Assembly (NCBI RefSeq): GCF_030413175.1
Contig: NZ_CP129212.1
Span: 6,114,450 to 6,178,449 of the forward strand
Length of the DNA: 64,000 nt
Direction: 5' to 3'
DNA from: Bradyrhizobium roseum
GTDB lineage: Bacteria > Pseudomonadota > Alphaproteobacteria > Rhizobiales > Xanthobacteraceae
The notes under the pieces were generated by a model that was given only the letters and a program-made list of their open reading frames with translations, was not told the DNA's origin and searched no databases. A program made the position numbers and the translations under genes. Shown in pieces: positions 8,990 to 16,271 of this stretch; the first letter of the stretch is position 1, and each line of letters starts with the position of its first letter.

Positions 8990-10030
8990 ATGAACCTGCC
9001 AAAGCACCTGCTGCCGACCACCGTGGTCGGCAGCTACCCGCAGCCGGAATGGCTGGTCGACCGCGCGATGCTGTCAAAAGTGGTGCCGCGCACGCGCCTG
9101 CATGCGATGTGGCGGCTGCCGGCCGAACATCTGGAAGAAGCGCAGGACGACGCCACCATCGTCGCGATCCGGGACATGGAGCGCGCCGGGATCGACATCG
9201 TGACCGACGGCGAAATCCGCCGCGAGAGCTATTCCAACCGGTTTGCCACCGCGCTGGAAGGCATCGACGACGAGAATCCGGCGATGATCACCTCGCGCAG
9301 CGGCCATGCGACGCCGGTGCCACGCGTGGTCGGGGCGGTGAAGCGCAGCAAGCCGGTCGAGCTGCACGACATGGAATTCCTGCGCCGGAACACCGACCGC
9401 GCGGCCAAGATCACCCTGCCCGGCCCGTTCACGATGAGCCAGCAGGCCAAGAACGAATTCTACAGGGATGACGAGGAGCTGGCGATGGCGTTCGCCGCCG
9501 CCGTCAACGCCGAAGCGCTGGACCTGCAAAAGGCCGGCGCCAACGTGATCCAGCTCGACGAACCCTGGGTGCGCAATAATCCCGACGTCGCCCGCCGCTA
9601 TGCGGTGAAGGCGATCAACCGCGCGCTGGAAGGCATCACCGTGCCGACGGTGGTGCATCTGTGCTTTGGCTATGCCGCGGTCGTGCCCGGCTCGACCAAA
9701 CCGGCCGGCTATTCCTTCCTCGCCGAACTCGCCGACACCAGCGCCGAGCAGATATCGATCGAGGCGGCGCAGCCGAAACTCGATCTCGGCGTGCTCGGCG
9801 ATCTGTCTTCGAAGAAGATCATGCTCGGCGTACTCGACCTCGGTAATCCCGAGATCGAATCAGCCGATGTGGTGGCGGACCGGATCCGCAACGGGCTGAA
9901 GCATGTCGCCGCGGATCGCCTCATCGTCGCCCCCGACTGCGGCATGAAATACATGCCGCGCCATATCGCCTTCGGAAAACTGAAGGCGATGTGCGACGCG
10001 GCGGCGACCGTGCGCAGGGAGATCGGCTAA
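8990..10030 (+). CDS. MetE C-terminal-like zinc methyl/alkyltransferase
   Basis: 346 residues, equivalent to only the catalytic C-terminal half of cobalamin-independent methionine synthase. It begins TTVVGSYPQPEWL, a signature of stand-alone MetE-C proteins. Zinc ligands are present: H223 and C225 in VVHLCFG, and C317 in APDCGMKYMP. The family includes methionine synthases that use simple methyl donors and the epoxyalkane:coenzyme M transferase, so a thiol-alkyl transfer is expected. The ATG at 8990 follows AAGGAG with 6 bases of spacing; an ATG at 8963 is a weaker alternative. Its place at the end of a catabolic operon hints at transfer or removal of a methyl or alkyl group from the imported substrate. 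Confidence 0.88.
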   Translation: MNLPKHLLPTTVVGSYPQPEWLVDRAMLSKVVPRTRLHAMWRLPAEHLEEAQDDATIVAIRDMERAGIDIVTDGEIRRESYSNRFATALEGIDDENPAMITSRSGHATPVPRVVGAVKRSKPVELHDMEFLRRNTDRAAKITLPGPFTMSQQAKNEFYRDDEELAMAFAAAVNAEALDLQKAGANVIQLDEPWVRNNPDVARRYAVKAINRALEGITVPTVVHLCFGYAAVVPGSTKPAGYSFLAELADTSAEQISIEAAQPKLDLGVLGDLSSKKIMLGVLDLGNPEIESADVVADRIRNGLKHVAADRLIVAPDCGMKYMPRHIAFGKLKAMCDAAATVRREIG

Positions 10031-10038
10031 ATCCGTGG

Positions 10039-10232
10039 CTACCTGGCGATCAGCGCCAGAAATTGTTCGCACGGGTCATCCTGATGGCCCGTTCGTTCGA
10101 GAGGCATCGTTTCGCGAGAAGGACGAGACCAGCTTTCGGCCTCCGCCAGCCAATATACCCTGCTCTTGGTTCGTGCTGCGCGAGTTGCCTGCAAAGAGCC
10201 GCACGCGAACTCAATTCGAGCTGGCTTGCCAT
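10039..10232 (-). pseudogene. small Bradyrhizobium-type conserved protein, frameshifted
   Basis: An ATG at 10232 follows GGGGAAACAGC and opens MASQLELSSRAALCRQLAQHEP. The frame then degenerates, while the -1 frame picks up as VYWLAEAESWSRPSRE and ends DPCEQFLALIAR at a TAG (10039-10041). The two halves together resemble a family of about 64-residue proteins of unknown function that I recall from Bradyrhizobium (S-R-A-A-L-C-R-Q-L-A then W-x-A-E-A-E-x-W-S-R). One missing base near 10165-10172 would restore a 64-codon gene. It could be a real pseudogene or a sequencing error. The rest of 10233-10327 shows nothing. Confidence 0.6.
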
Positions 10233-10327
10233 GCTGTTTCCCCTGCCTGGGTCATCTTTTATCTTCGACCCCCGGGCAGGTGGAATCCTTGATCCGATCA
10301 AATGGCGCAAGCGACAACCCGCATTCC

Positions 10328-10936
10328 CTAGATCGACTTGCCCTGCAGCCACGCCGCGCCGCGCGCATACAAGGCTTCGACTTCGGGCCCCTTGAGGCCG
10401 GGCATGTCGCGCTTCACGGTGTAGCCGATGCGGGTCTGCAGATAGGCGAGATGCCGGTAGCCCGGCGGAAACTGTTCGAGCAGCGCCTTGTCGAGGACGG
10501 GCGCCGCGCCGGGCGTGACCGGGTCCATGCGGTCCTTCTCGTAGATCGGCTGGCGCAGCACGATGCCCCAGCGTCCGTCGCGCTTTTCGAGGAAATCGTA
10601 GAATCGCCCGGTGCAGAGCACGTCGCACAACACGCCCTCGACCTCGGCGCGCTGCGAGATCGCCATCTTGGTCTGTGAAATCGCGCGTCGTCCTGCGAGG
10701 TCGACCGAGATGCCGCCGAGGAAATGCAGGATGCTGATACCCCTGGCCCAGGCCTGCTTGCTGATCTCGATGAACTCGTCGCCGGTGCCCTGCGTCCAGG
10801 TCGCCATCATGCGACCGTCGGGATGCCAGACCGTACGAAACCGCTCCCAGTCGCCGGCATCGCGCCAGATCGCCCAGTTCTGCAACAATTCCCGGATCAG
10901 GCGGTCGTCTTCAATCTCGCTGGCGCTTTTCGGCAT
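10328..10936 (-). CDS. SnoaL-like / NTF2-fold family protein
   Basis: 202 residues. The first 140 residues have the cone-shaped NTF2-like pattern: IRELLQNWAIWRDAGDWERFRTVW, then FLGGISVDLAGRRAISQTKM and FYDFLEKRDGRWGIVLRQPIYEKDRM. SnoaL-like proteins act as hydroxylase partners, small isomerases or dehydratases in aromatic and polyketide metabolism. The C-terminal 60 residues (GYRHLAYLQTRIGY) extend beyond the core, as in subunits of this group linked to aromatic degradation. The substrate is unknown. Confidence 0.8.
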   Translation of the reverse strand: MPKSASEIEDDRLIRELLQNWAIWRDAGDWERFRTVWHPDGRMMATWTQGTGDEFIEISKQAWARGISILHFLGGISVDLAGRRAISQTKMAISQRAEVEGVLCDVLCTGRFYDFLEKRDGRWGIVLRQPIYEKDRMDPVTPGAAPVLDKALLEQFPPGYRHLAYLQTRIGYTVKRDMPGLKGPEVEALYARGAAWLQGKSI

Positions 10937-10942
10937 GGGGCC

Positions 10943-11215
10943 TCACAACAGCTTGGCACGGGCCAACAGCGCCCGCAGTGCGTCGGTCGCCTGCACCGTC
11001 AGCATCGCATTGCGAGCGGCGCGTTGGAGGGCATTGACGGCATCGGCGTGCAGCGCACGAAACTCGATCCATTCTATCGAGCCGAGACTGGTGATGAAGC
11101 GATAGGCCTGGCCCACGGTGCCGATCGACACCGTCTGGCCGTTCAGGTTGATCTTGAACGTCGCGCGCAGCGGTGTGTCGGACGCAGCCGCGGCGTCGCC
11201 GGCAACGACGGTCAT
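10943..11215 (-). CDS. small protein of unknown function coupled to L,D-transpeptidase
   Basis: 90 residues from the only available start, an ATG overlapping the stop of the upstream transpeptidase (ATGA). The in-frame 27 codons before this ATG (11216-11296, back to a TAA) read like a signal peptide: an Arg-rich start, then VAAFSIAVMTVVAGDAAAAS. That stretch contains no ATG, GTG or TTG. The mature part is mixed beta/alpha (ATFKINLNGQTVSIGTV). I do not recognise the family. Its coupling to a Tlde1-like enzyme suggests a partner or cognate inhibitor acting in the periplasm, but this is inference only. Confidence 0.6.
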   Translation of the reverse strand: MTVVAGDAAAASDTPLRATFKINLNGQTVSIGTVGQAYRFITSLGSIEWIEFRALHADAVNALQRAARNAMLTVQATDALRALLARAKLL

Positions 11216-12201
11216 GACGGCGATGGAGAACGCCGCGACGCCGTGAGGCCTTCCTTGAGGCTTGGCACGACGACGAGACGCTTGACCTCGCCGTTGTTAT
11301 ACGCCGCGAGGAACCTGTCATATTCCTTGATCGAGACGCAGCCGTTGGAATCGCCGTTGGGACCGAGCAGATAGCTGTGCACCAGCAGGCCGTTACGGCC
11401 ATGCATCTCGTTTTCGCCCACCGGGGTCATGCGCAGCGCGGCGACGCCGTGAAACAGCTTTTCACGCGGCCTGAGGTCGTAGACGTTCGGCGGCGTCGCG
11501 CCGACCATACGCTGGTCGACATGAGCCGGATTGTCCATCAGGCCGCCGAGACCGGAATGCGCCTCAAGCTTGGTGCCGTTCGGCAAGTAAACGACGCGGC
11601 CTGAAATATCGTAGACCGCGGTCTGGCCGTCATAGCCCAGTGCCCCCAGGTCCTTTCGCTCGCCCAACAGCCCATCCCCGGGCGTCAGCGATGCCAGCGA
11701 AAACTTCATTGGCACCAGATCGGCAAGCTTTTCGAACATGGTGCGATTGTCGGACGAGGTTGCCCCCGGATCGGTCCGCGGAGACTGGATATTGGCCAGG
11801 ACCGGCCGCGCCCTCGGCAGCGGGATCGCCGCCTCGGCGGTCGGGGCGGTCGGCACGGGCTGGAGGTTCTGCTCCTCGGGCGAGGGTCCGCCCAGAGAGG
11901 CCCGGATGTGCCCGAACTCGGCATCGAAATTCGAGCGCTCCGGACCGGCGACCGGACGCCAAGGATAGCTGACGGCCAGCGATCGGCGCACTGAGCCCGG
12001 CCCGAATCGCTCCTCGAACGTGGGTCCGCTGCTGACATTTGCGGATGCGGGATTGCTCCAGCCGGCGAGATCGAAATCGGTTACCCAAACGGCCATTCCC
12101 AGCGCTATGGCGAGCGCTGCCGTGCCGAAAGCCGCTTCGCGGAGCCATCGGGTACCGCGGCTCGAAGCAAGCCCGGCTTTACTGGTCTTCCTCTTATCCA
12201 T
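11212..12201 (-). CDS. membrane-anchored DUF2778 (Tlde1-like) L,D-transpeptidase
   Basis: 329 residues. After a basic N-terminus comes one membrane segment (FGTAALAIALGMAVWV near residues 25-42), a proline-rich linker, and a C-terminal DUF2778 domain starting TAVYDISGRVVYLPNG. The catalytic motif is HSYLLGPNGDSNGCVS, with the SxGC Cys-His arrangement of L,D-transpeptidases. DUF2778 enzymes such as Tlde1 cleave or exchange D-amino acids on peptidoglycan stems. The ATG at 12201 follows GGGGA; a longer frame to 12291 has no support. The N-terminal anchor argues for a role in its own cell wall rather than a secreted effector. Confidence 0.88.
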   Translation of the reverse strand: MDKRKTSKAGLASSRGTRWLREAAFGTAALAIALGMAVWVTDFDLAGWSNPASANVSSGPTFEERFGPGSVRRSLAVSYPWRPVAGPERSNFDAEFGHIRASLGGPSPEEQNLQPVPTAPTAEAAIPLPRARPVLANIQSPRTDPGATSSDNRTMFEKLADLVPMKFSLASLTPGDGLLGERKDLGALGYDGQTAVYDISGRVVYLPNGTKLEAHSGLGGLMDNPAHVDQRMVGATPPNVYDLRPREKLFHGVAALRMTPVGENEMHGRNGLLVHSYLLGPNGDSNGCVSIKEYDRFLAAYNNGEVKRLVVVPSLKEGLTASRRSPSPS

Positions 12202-12387
12202 TCGTCCCCGGCTCGGCGCTTCGGAATCACGGCTGATTCCTAATGGATTCACCGAATAAGTCCCAGCATAATGAAATCCAAAGTAAGGCATAATCGAGAC
12301 AAGCGCCCAATGTCATATTGACTGTCCCAATCGACGGTTTCAAGCCGGGCGATGGCCGTCAGGACCGATATTCCTTTTTGCAGCCGC

Positions 12388-12813
12388 TCAGGGCCGGAGG
12401 GTCGGACGGGTATTCGGCGCGGGCGCCTGTTCGATTTCGGCGTGCTCCGGCAGCTTTTCGGCATGCACGGCGAGCGCCGGCCCGATCCACATCGGGTCGG
12501 CTGCACGATCCCGACGCGGGTTGGTCGTGTTCGGATGGACCAAAATGCTCAATTGGCCGCGGTTGAGCATCAGCCAGGGCACCAGTTCGGGGAAAATTTC
12601 CCGGGCAAAGGCCACCTGGTACATGGCCTGGTCGTGCGGGCCGACCTTGACGTCGTGCCAGCGTCCGAGCGTGACCGAGAACCGCTCTCCGATCCAGGTA
12701 CGCAGTCGCTCGGCCTCGGCCCGCGTCGCCGCCGGATCGTAGTAGATATGGGCGTGGTAGCTCGCAATCTCGCTCAGGGGCCGCGGACAGCCCGCCTCCG
12801 GCTCACCCGTCAT
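12388..12813 (-). CDS. DOPA 4,5-dioxygenase-family protein
   Basis: 141 residues, the usual size of this family. Histidines that would bind metal are visible: YHAHIYYDP near residue 20, HDVKVGPHDQAMY near residue 58, and LVHPNTTNPRRDRA near residue 95. The family cleaves catechols at the 4,5 position in extradiol fashion, although most bacterial members are uncharacterised. The ATG at 12813 follows GGGGAG. The neighbours (CMD-like, VOC, SDR) fit an aromatic or ring-cleavage cluster. Confidence 0.88.
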   Translation of the reverse strand: MTGEPEAGCPRPLSEIASYHAHIYYDPAATRAEAERLRTWIGERFSVTLGRWHDVKVGPHDQAMYQVAFAREIFPELVPWLMLNRGQLSILVHPNTTNPRRDRAADPMWIGPALAVHAEKLPEHAEIEQAPAPNTRPTLRP

Positions 12814-12901
12814 TGCCCGCGCTCCCCGCCATCGTTGCCCTGAACCAGCCGATGATCGCTGCAATCGGCAACGTCGTCAATCAGCCGGGCCGGGTTCGAC
12901 G

Positions 12902-13462
12902 TCAGCCCGGCCGCTTCTTGCCACCTTCGAAGACCGTCATGCCGGCGGCCGGGTCGAGATCGACATCGGTCGCCTCCGTCAGGCGCGCCATCGTCATGTA
13001 GAAGCCGATAGCCAGGATCGATTCCACGATCTCCTGCTCGCCGAAGTATTTTCGCATGGCAGAAAACACCGGCTCGGGAACGCGCACATTGTCGATCACC
13101 TCGCGACCGAACGCCAGCAGCGCCTGTTCGGCGGCGTTGAAGGCCGCGCCCTCGTAGTTGCCCTGCTCGACGCCGTCGATCTGCTGTTGCGTGACGCCGA
13201 CGCCGAGCGCGATCGGCACATGCTGCCGCCACTCATAGACGCCGCGCTGCCGCTGCGCGACTTGCAGGATCAGCAATTCGCGATTGACGTGGCTGAGCTT
13301 CTGCTTGTGCAGGATCGAATTGGCGAACCGCATCGCCGGAATGAAATTGGCCTCGGCATGCGCCATCATTCGAAAAATGTTCAACACGACCGGCATCCTG
13401 TCAAAGGACGCGCGCACGTCGCCGCTGGTTGCCGCCGGATCGATCAGGGGAAGTCTCGCCAT
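12902..13462 (-). CDS. carboxymuconolactone decarboxylase-family protein
   Basis: 186 residues with the AhpD/CMD fold. The family segment HVNRELLILQVAQRQRGVYEWRQHVPIA carries the E-W-x-x-H motif of the decarboxylase-like branch. The CxxC pair of peroxidase-type AhpD proteins is absent, so a decarboxylase or isomerase-like function is more likely than peroxide reduction. It is preceded by AGGAGAGGC. It lies between the DOPA-dioxygenase-like and VOC genes on the same strand. Confidence 0.88.
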   Translation of the reverse strand: MARLPLIDPAATSGDVRASFDRMPVVLNIFRMMAHAEANFIPAMRFANSILHKQKLSHVNRELLILQVAQRQRGVYEWRQHVPIALGVGVTQQQIDGVEQGNYEGAAFNAAEQALLAFGREVIDNVRVPEPVFSAMRKYFGEQEIVESILAIGFYMTMARLTEATDVDLDPAAGMTVFEGGKKRPG

Positions 13463-13543
13463 CCGCCTCTCCTTGTTCTGCTTCTCGTGATGCGGAGACT
13501 TCCGCGTTTTTCTGCAGGTTACGTTACAAAGGCCGCGCCCGCA

Positions 13544-14074
13544 TCAGCGCTTGACATCCCGGATCGGATCGGAGCCGTCCCAGCCGGCAGCGACCTTGCG
13601 GATATGCTCGAAGAAACTCCCTTTGCTGCCGCTGATGTCGGATATTTCCACCACGGTGCCGGGATGCGCTTGCGTGTCGAAATAGGCGAAGCGACCCTTT
13701 TCGCCGCCGATCTGGCCCTCATGTCCAACCTTGTAGCCGAGGCCGAGCGCGCGGTCGTATAGGCCCTGATAATCCTTGGTCCAGTACGACATGTGCTGCA
13801 GGCCTTCGCGGCCGGAGTCCAGAAACTCCTTGTACATCGAGGGCGCGTCGTTGCGCTGCTGGATCAGTTCGATCTGGAGATCGCCGGAATTGGCGAGCGC
13901 AATGCTCATCTCCACGGCCGAGTCCTTGCCGCGGTGACGGAAGTAATCGGTCTTGACCCGGTCGATGTAGTACCAGGGTCCGACGCCCATCACGTTGACC
14001 CAATGGTCCATGGCGGCGCGAATATCCCGCACGACATATCCGTTCTGGCAGACTGCCCCGAAAACACGGCTCAT
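13544..14074 (-). CDS. VOC-family (glyoxalase/bleomycin-resistance fold) protein
   Basis: 176 residues. Two beta-alpha-beta-beta-beta modules are visible, from VCQNGYVVRDIRAAMDHW to HPGTVVEISD. Typical metal positions are occupied by Gln/His near the start, and by H and E in QHMSYWTKD and GTVVEI. VOC enzymes include extradiol dioxygenases, epimerases and lyases. The ATG at 14074 follows GGAGG. It is 59 bases downstream of the SDR gene and so is probably in the same transcript. Confidence 0.87.
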   Translation of the reverse strand: MSRVFGAVCQNGYVVRDIRAAMDHWVNVMGVGPWYYIDRVKTDYFRHRGKDSAVEMSIALANSGDLQIELIQQRNDAPSMYKEFLDSGREGLQHMSYWTKDYQGLYDRALGLGYKVGHEGQIGGEKGRFAYFDTQAHPGTVVEISDISGSKGSFFEHIRKVAAGWDGSDPIRDVKR

Positions 14075-14133
14075 GACGACCTCCCGTTCCGGGCGGGACG
14101 TCCGTCCCGCTCTCGTTCTTGCTGTTTTGGCGT

Positions 14134-14931
14134 TCAGCCGATCGAGCGGCCGCCGTCGATGACAAGTTCGGTGCCGGTGACGTAGCGGCTCTCGTCGCTT
14201 GCCAGCCACAGGATGCCGTTGGCGATATCTTCCGGTGCTGCCTTGTAGCCGAGTGGCACGGCGCGTTCGGTGAGCTTGTCCAACGTCGGCCCGCGCTCCC
14301 GTCCACCATTCGAGCCGTCCTCGACGGTGCCGATCAGCGTGTCCCAGATCGCGGTTTCAGTGATGCCGGGATGCAGCGAGTTGACGCGCACGCCGTCCTT
14401 GGCCGCCGCGCATTCCAGCGCGACCGACTTGGTGAACAGCCGCACGCCGCCCTTGGTCGCGCAATAGCCCGAGACGTTCGGCGACGCCTTGATGCCGGCA
14501 ATCGAGGACACGTTGATGATGCTTCCGCCGCCCCCGGTACGCATCAAGGGCAGTGAATATTTTACACCGAGAAAGACACCGTCGAGATTGACCGCGACCT
14601 GCCGCTTCCAGTCGGCGAACGCCATGTCGACCACGGGGCCCGAGAGCCCAATCCCGGCATTGTTGACGAGGACATCGAGCCTGCCGAAGCGGCTGCGGGT
14701 CTGGGCCACGATCGACTGCCAGTCCTCTTCGCGCGTCACGTCGTGGTGATAGTATTCGCACTCGCATCCGATGGCGTGCAATTCGCGCAACAGGCCCGCG
14801 CCCTTCTCGTCCTGCAAGTCGGTCGCGACAATCTTCGCGCCTTCGCGCGCCAGCACCAGGGCCGCGCTTCGTCCGATGCCATTCGCGGCGCCGGTCACCA
14901 GGGCGACTTTTCCTTCGACACGCCGCATCAT
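14134..14931 (-). CDS. short-chain dehydrogenase/reductase (SDR)
   Basis: 265 residues. The cofactor motif TGAANGIG is near residue 12, NNAG near 88, the catalytic Ser in INVSSIAG, and Y-x-x-x-K in SGYCATKGG. Asp in VATDLQD at the end of beta-2 points to NAD(H) preference. An insertion around VEDGSNGGRERGPTLDK is typical of classical SDRs with a lid. The ATG at 14931 is preferred over the in-frame one at 14961, which would add ten residues without a ribosome site. It is the first gene of the leftward run and lies opposite the LacI gene, whose operator sits in the shared gap. Confidence 0.9.
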   Translation of the reverse strand: MMRRVEGKVALVTGAANGIGRSAALVLAREGAKIVATDLQDEKGAGLLRELHAIGCECEYYHHDVTREEDWQSIVAQTRSRFGRLDVLVNNAGIGLSGPVVDMAFADWKRQVAVNLDGVFLGVKYSLPLMRTGGGGSIINVSSIAGIKASPNVSGYCATKGGVRLFTKSVALECAAAKDGVRVNSLHPGITETAIWDTLIGTVEDGSNGGRERGPTLDKLTERAVPLGYKAAPEDIANGILWLASDESRYVTGTELVIDGGRSIG

Positions 14932-15009
14932 GCCACGGTCCCGTTTCCTGCCTGCGGCCATTCAGCCGGTTGTTGTGGCGGGAGCAAGGTGGTGGCATCC
15001 CGCGCTTTC

Positions 15010-15023
15010 TGGAAACGTTTCCA
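15010..15023. promoter_or_regulatory. LacI-family operator, perfect 14-bp palindrome
   Basis: TGGAAACGTTTCCA is a perfect palindrome with the central CG typical of LacI/GalR/PurR operators. It lies between the divergent SDR and LacI genes, 79 bases from the SDR start and 111 bases from the LacI start, where it could control both. The adjacent LacI protein carries an intact recognition helix. Confidence 0.75.
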
Positions 15024-15080
15024 TACTTTGTCCAATGCTATGGTTCAAGGCGGATATTTACAGGCCATCGCCTTGTATAT

Positions 15081-15088
15081 CGTTTCCA
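15081..15088 (-). promoter_or_regulatory. second LacI half-site
   Basis: The complement reads TGGAAACG, identical to the left half of the palindrome at 15010-15023, and lies 46 bases before the lacI-family start codon. The other half is not conserved. It could be an auxiliary autoregulatory site bound more weakly. Confidence 0.4.
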
Positions 15089-15133
15089 GTTTGCGCTAGA
15101 TTTCGCGCAAATTCGTCCCGAGGAAGCCCCGCA

Positions 15134-16171
15134 ATGCCGCCGCGCCAGGCGCAGCCCCCACGTGCCACCATCCGCGACGTCGCGGCGCAGGCCGGCGTTT
15201 CGGTGAGCAGCGTCAGCCGCGTCATGAACGGCGAGCCGCATATCAGCCCGGAATTGCACGCCCGCATCATGCGGGCCGTGACCCGCCTGCGCTTCGAGCC
15301 GCATTCGGCGGCGCAGGCGTTGCGCTCGCGCGCGAGCAAGACGATCGGCTGCATGGTTTCCGACCTTTCCAACCCGCTCTACAGCGAGATGATCAATGGC
15401 GCCGAGGAGGAGTTTCAGCGCGCCGGCTACGTGCTGATGCTGGCGGCCACCCGGCATGAGCAGGATCGCGAAACGGCGTTCATATCGGCGGTGCGGCGGC
15501 GGCGGATGGACGGCCTGCTGCTGTTCGCCGGCGATAACGCCCATACCGATTTTACCAGCGCACTCGCGAACCTCGACATGCCCTGCGTGGCGATCGATCG
15601 CGAGGTGCCCGATGTCCCCTCGGTACGCGCCGACCATCGCGGCGGCGGCCTCGAGATCACCCGCTATTTGATCGGACTCGGCCATCGCCGCATCGCGCTG
15701 CTCACCGGGCGCGCCGCTTTGCTGCCGAGTTCGGAGCGCCTGGCCGGCTACCGGCAGGCCCATGTCGAGGCCAAACTAAAGGTCGATCCCGACCTGATCC
15801 GGCCGCAGACGCAAGGCTCCGACATCGCATTCAGCGAAGTCTGCCAGTTGCTGCAAGGCCCCGATCGCCCAACGGCCATCATCACGCTGGGCACGCATAT
15901 GCTGGCCGGCGTGATGGACGCGTTGGCCAGCAACGGCCTGCGCTATCCCGACGACATGTCGCTGGTGTGCATCGGCGACACCGATCTTGCCCGGCACGCC
16001 ACGCCCGGAATCTCGGCATTGACCTGGGATCTCGACCAGATGGGGCGGGTCGCCGCCAACATCCTGCTCGACCGCATCAGCGGTGGCGATCAGACGCGAA
16101 AAATACGGCCGGTGTATTTGCCGACGCGTTTCATCCTCCGACACTCCGGCGCCAGGCCTCGCGGACCCTGA
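15134..16171 (+). CDS. LacI-family transcriptional regulator
   Basis: 345 residues. The helix-turn-helix is ATIRDVAAQAGVSVSSVS followed by the hinge helix region HSAAQALRSRASKTIG. The periplasmic-binding-protein-like ligand domain begins GCMVSDLSNPLYSEM and contains the family segments AIDREVP and GHRRIALLTG. The ATG at 15134 follows AGGAAG; a longer frame starts in the antisense of the SDR gene and is rejected. It probably regulates the leftward SDR/VOC/CMD cluster and perhaps itself through the palindrome at 15010. Confidence 0.92.
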   Translation: MPPRQAQPPRATIRDVAAQAGVSVSSVSRVMNGEPHISPELHARIMRAVTRLRFEPHSAAQALRSRASKTIGCMVSDLSNPLYSEMINGAEEEFQRAGYVLMLAATRHEQDRETAFISAVRRRRMDGLLLFAGDNAHTDFTSALANLDMPCVAIDREVPDVPSVRADHRGGGLEITRYLIGLGHRRIALLTGRAALLPSSERLAGYRQAHVEAKLKVDPDLIRPQTQGSDIAFSEVCQLLQGPDRPTAIITLGTHMLAGVMDALASNGLRYPDDMSLVCIGDTDLARHATPGISALTWDLDQMGRVAANILLDRISGGDQTRKIRPVYLPTRFILRHSGARPRGP

Positions 16172-16271
16172 TCGCGCGACAGCGTCGCCAACCATCGTGA
16201 CCGGCGAAACAACGCCAGCGGCGAACCATCAAGAACAAAAAAGCAAACGGGAAACCCAGGGAGTAGAGTAA

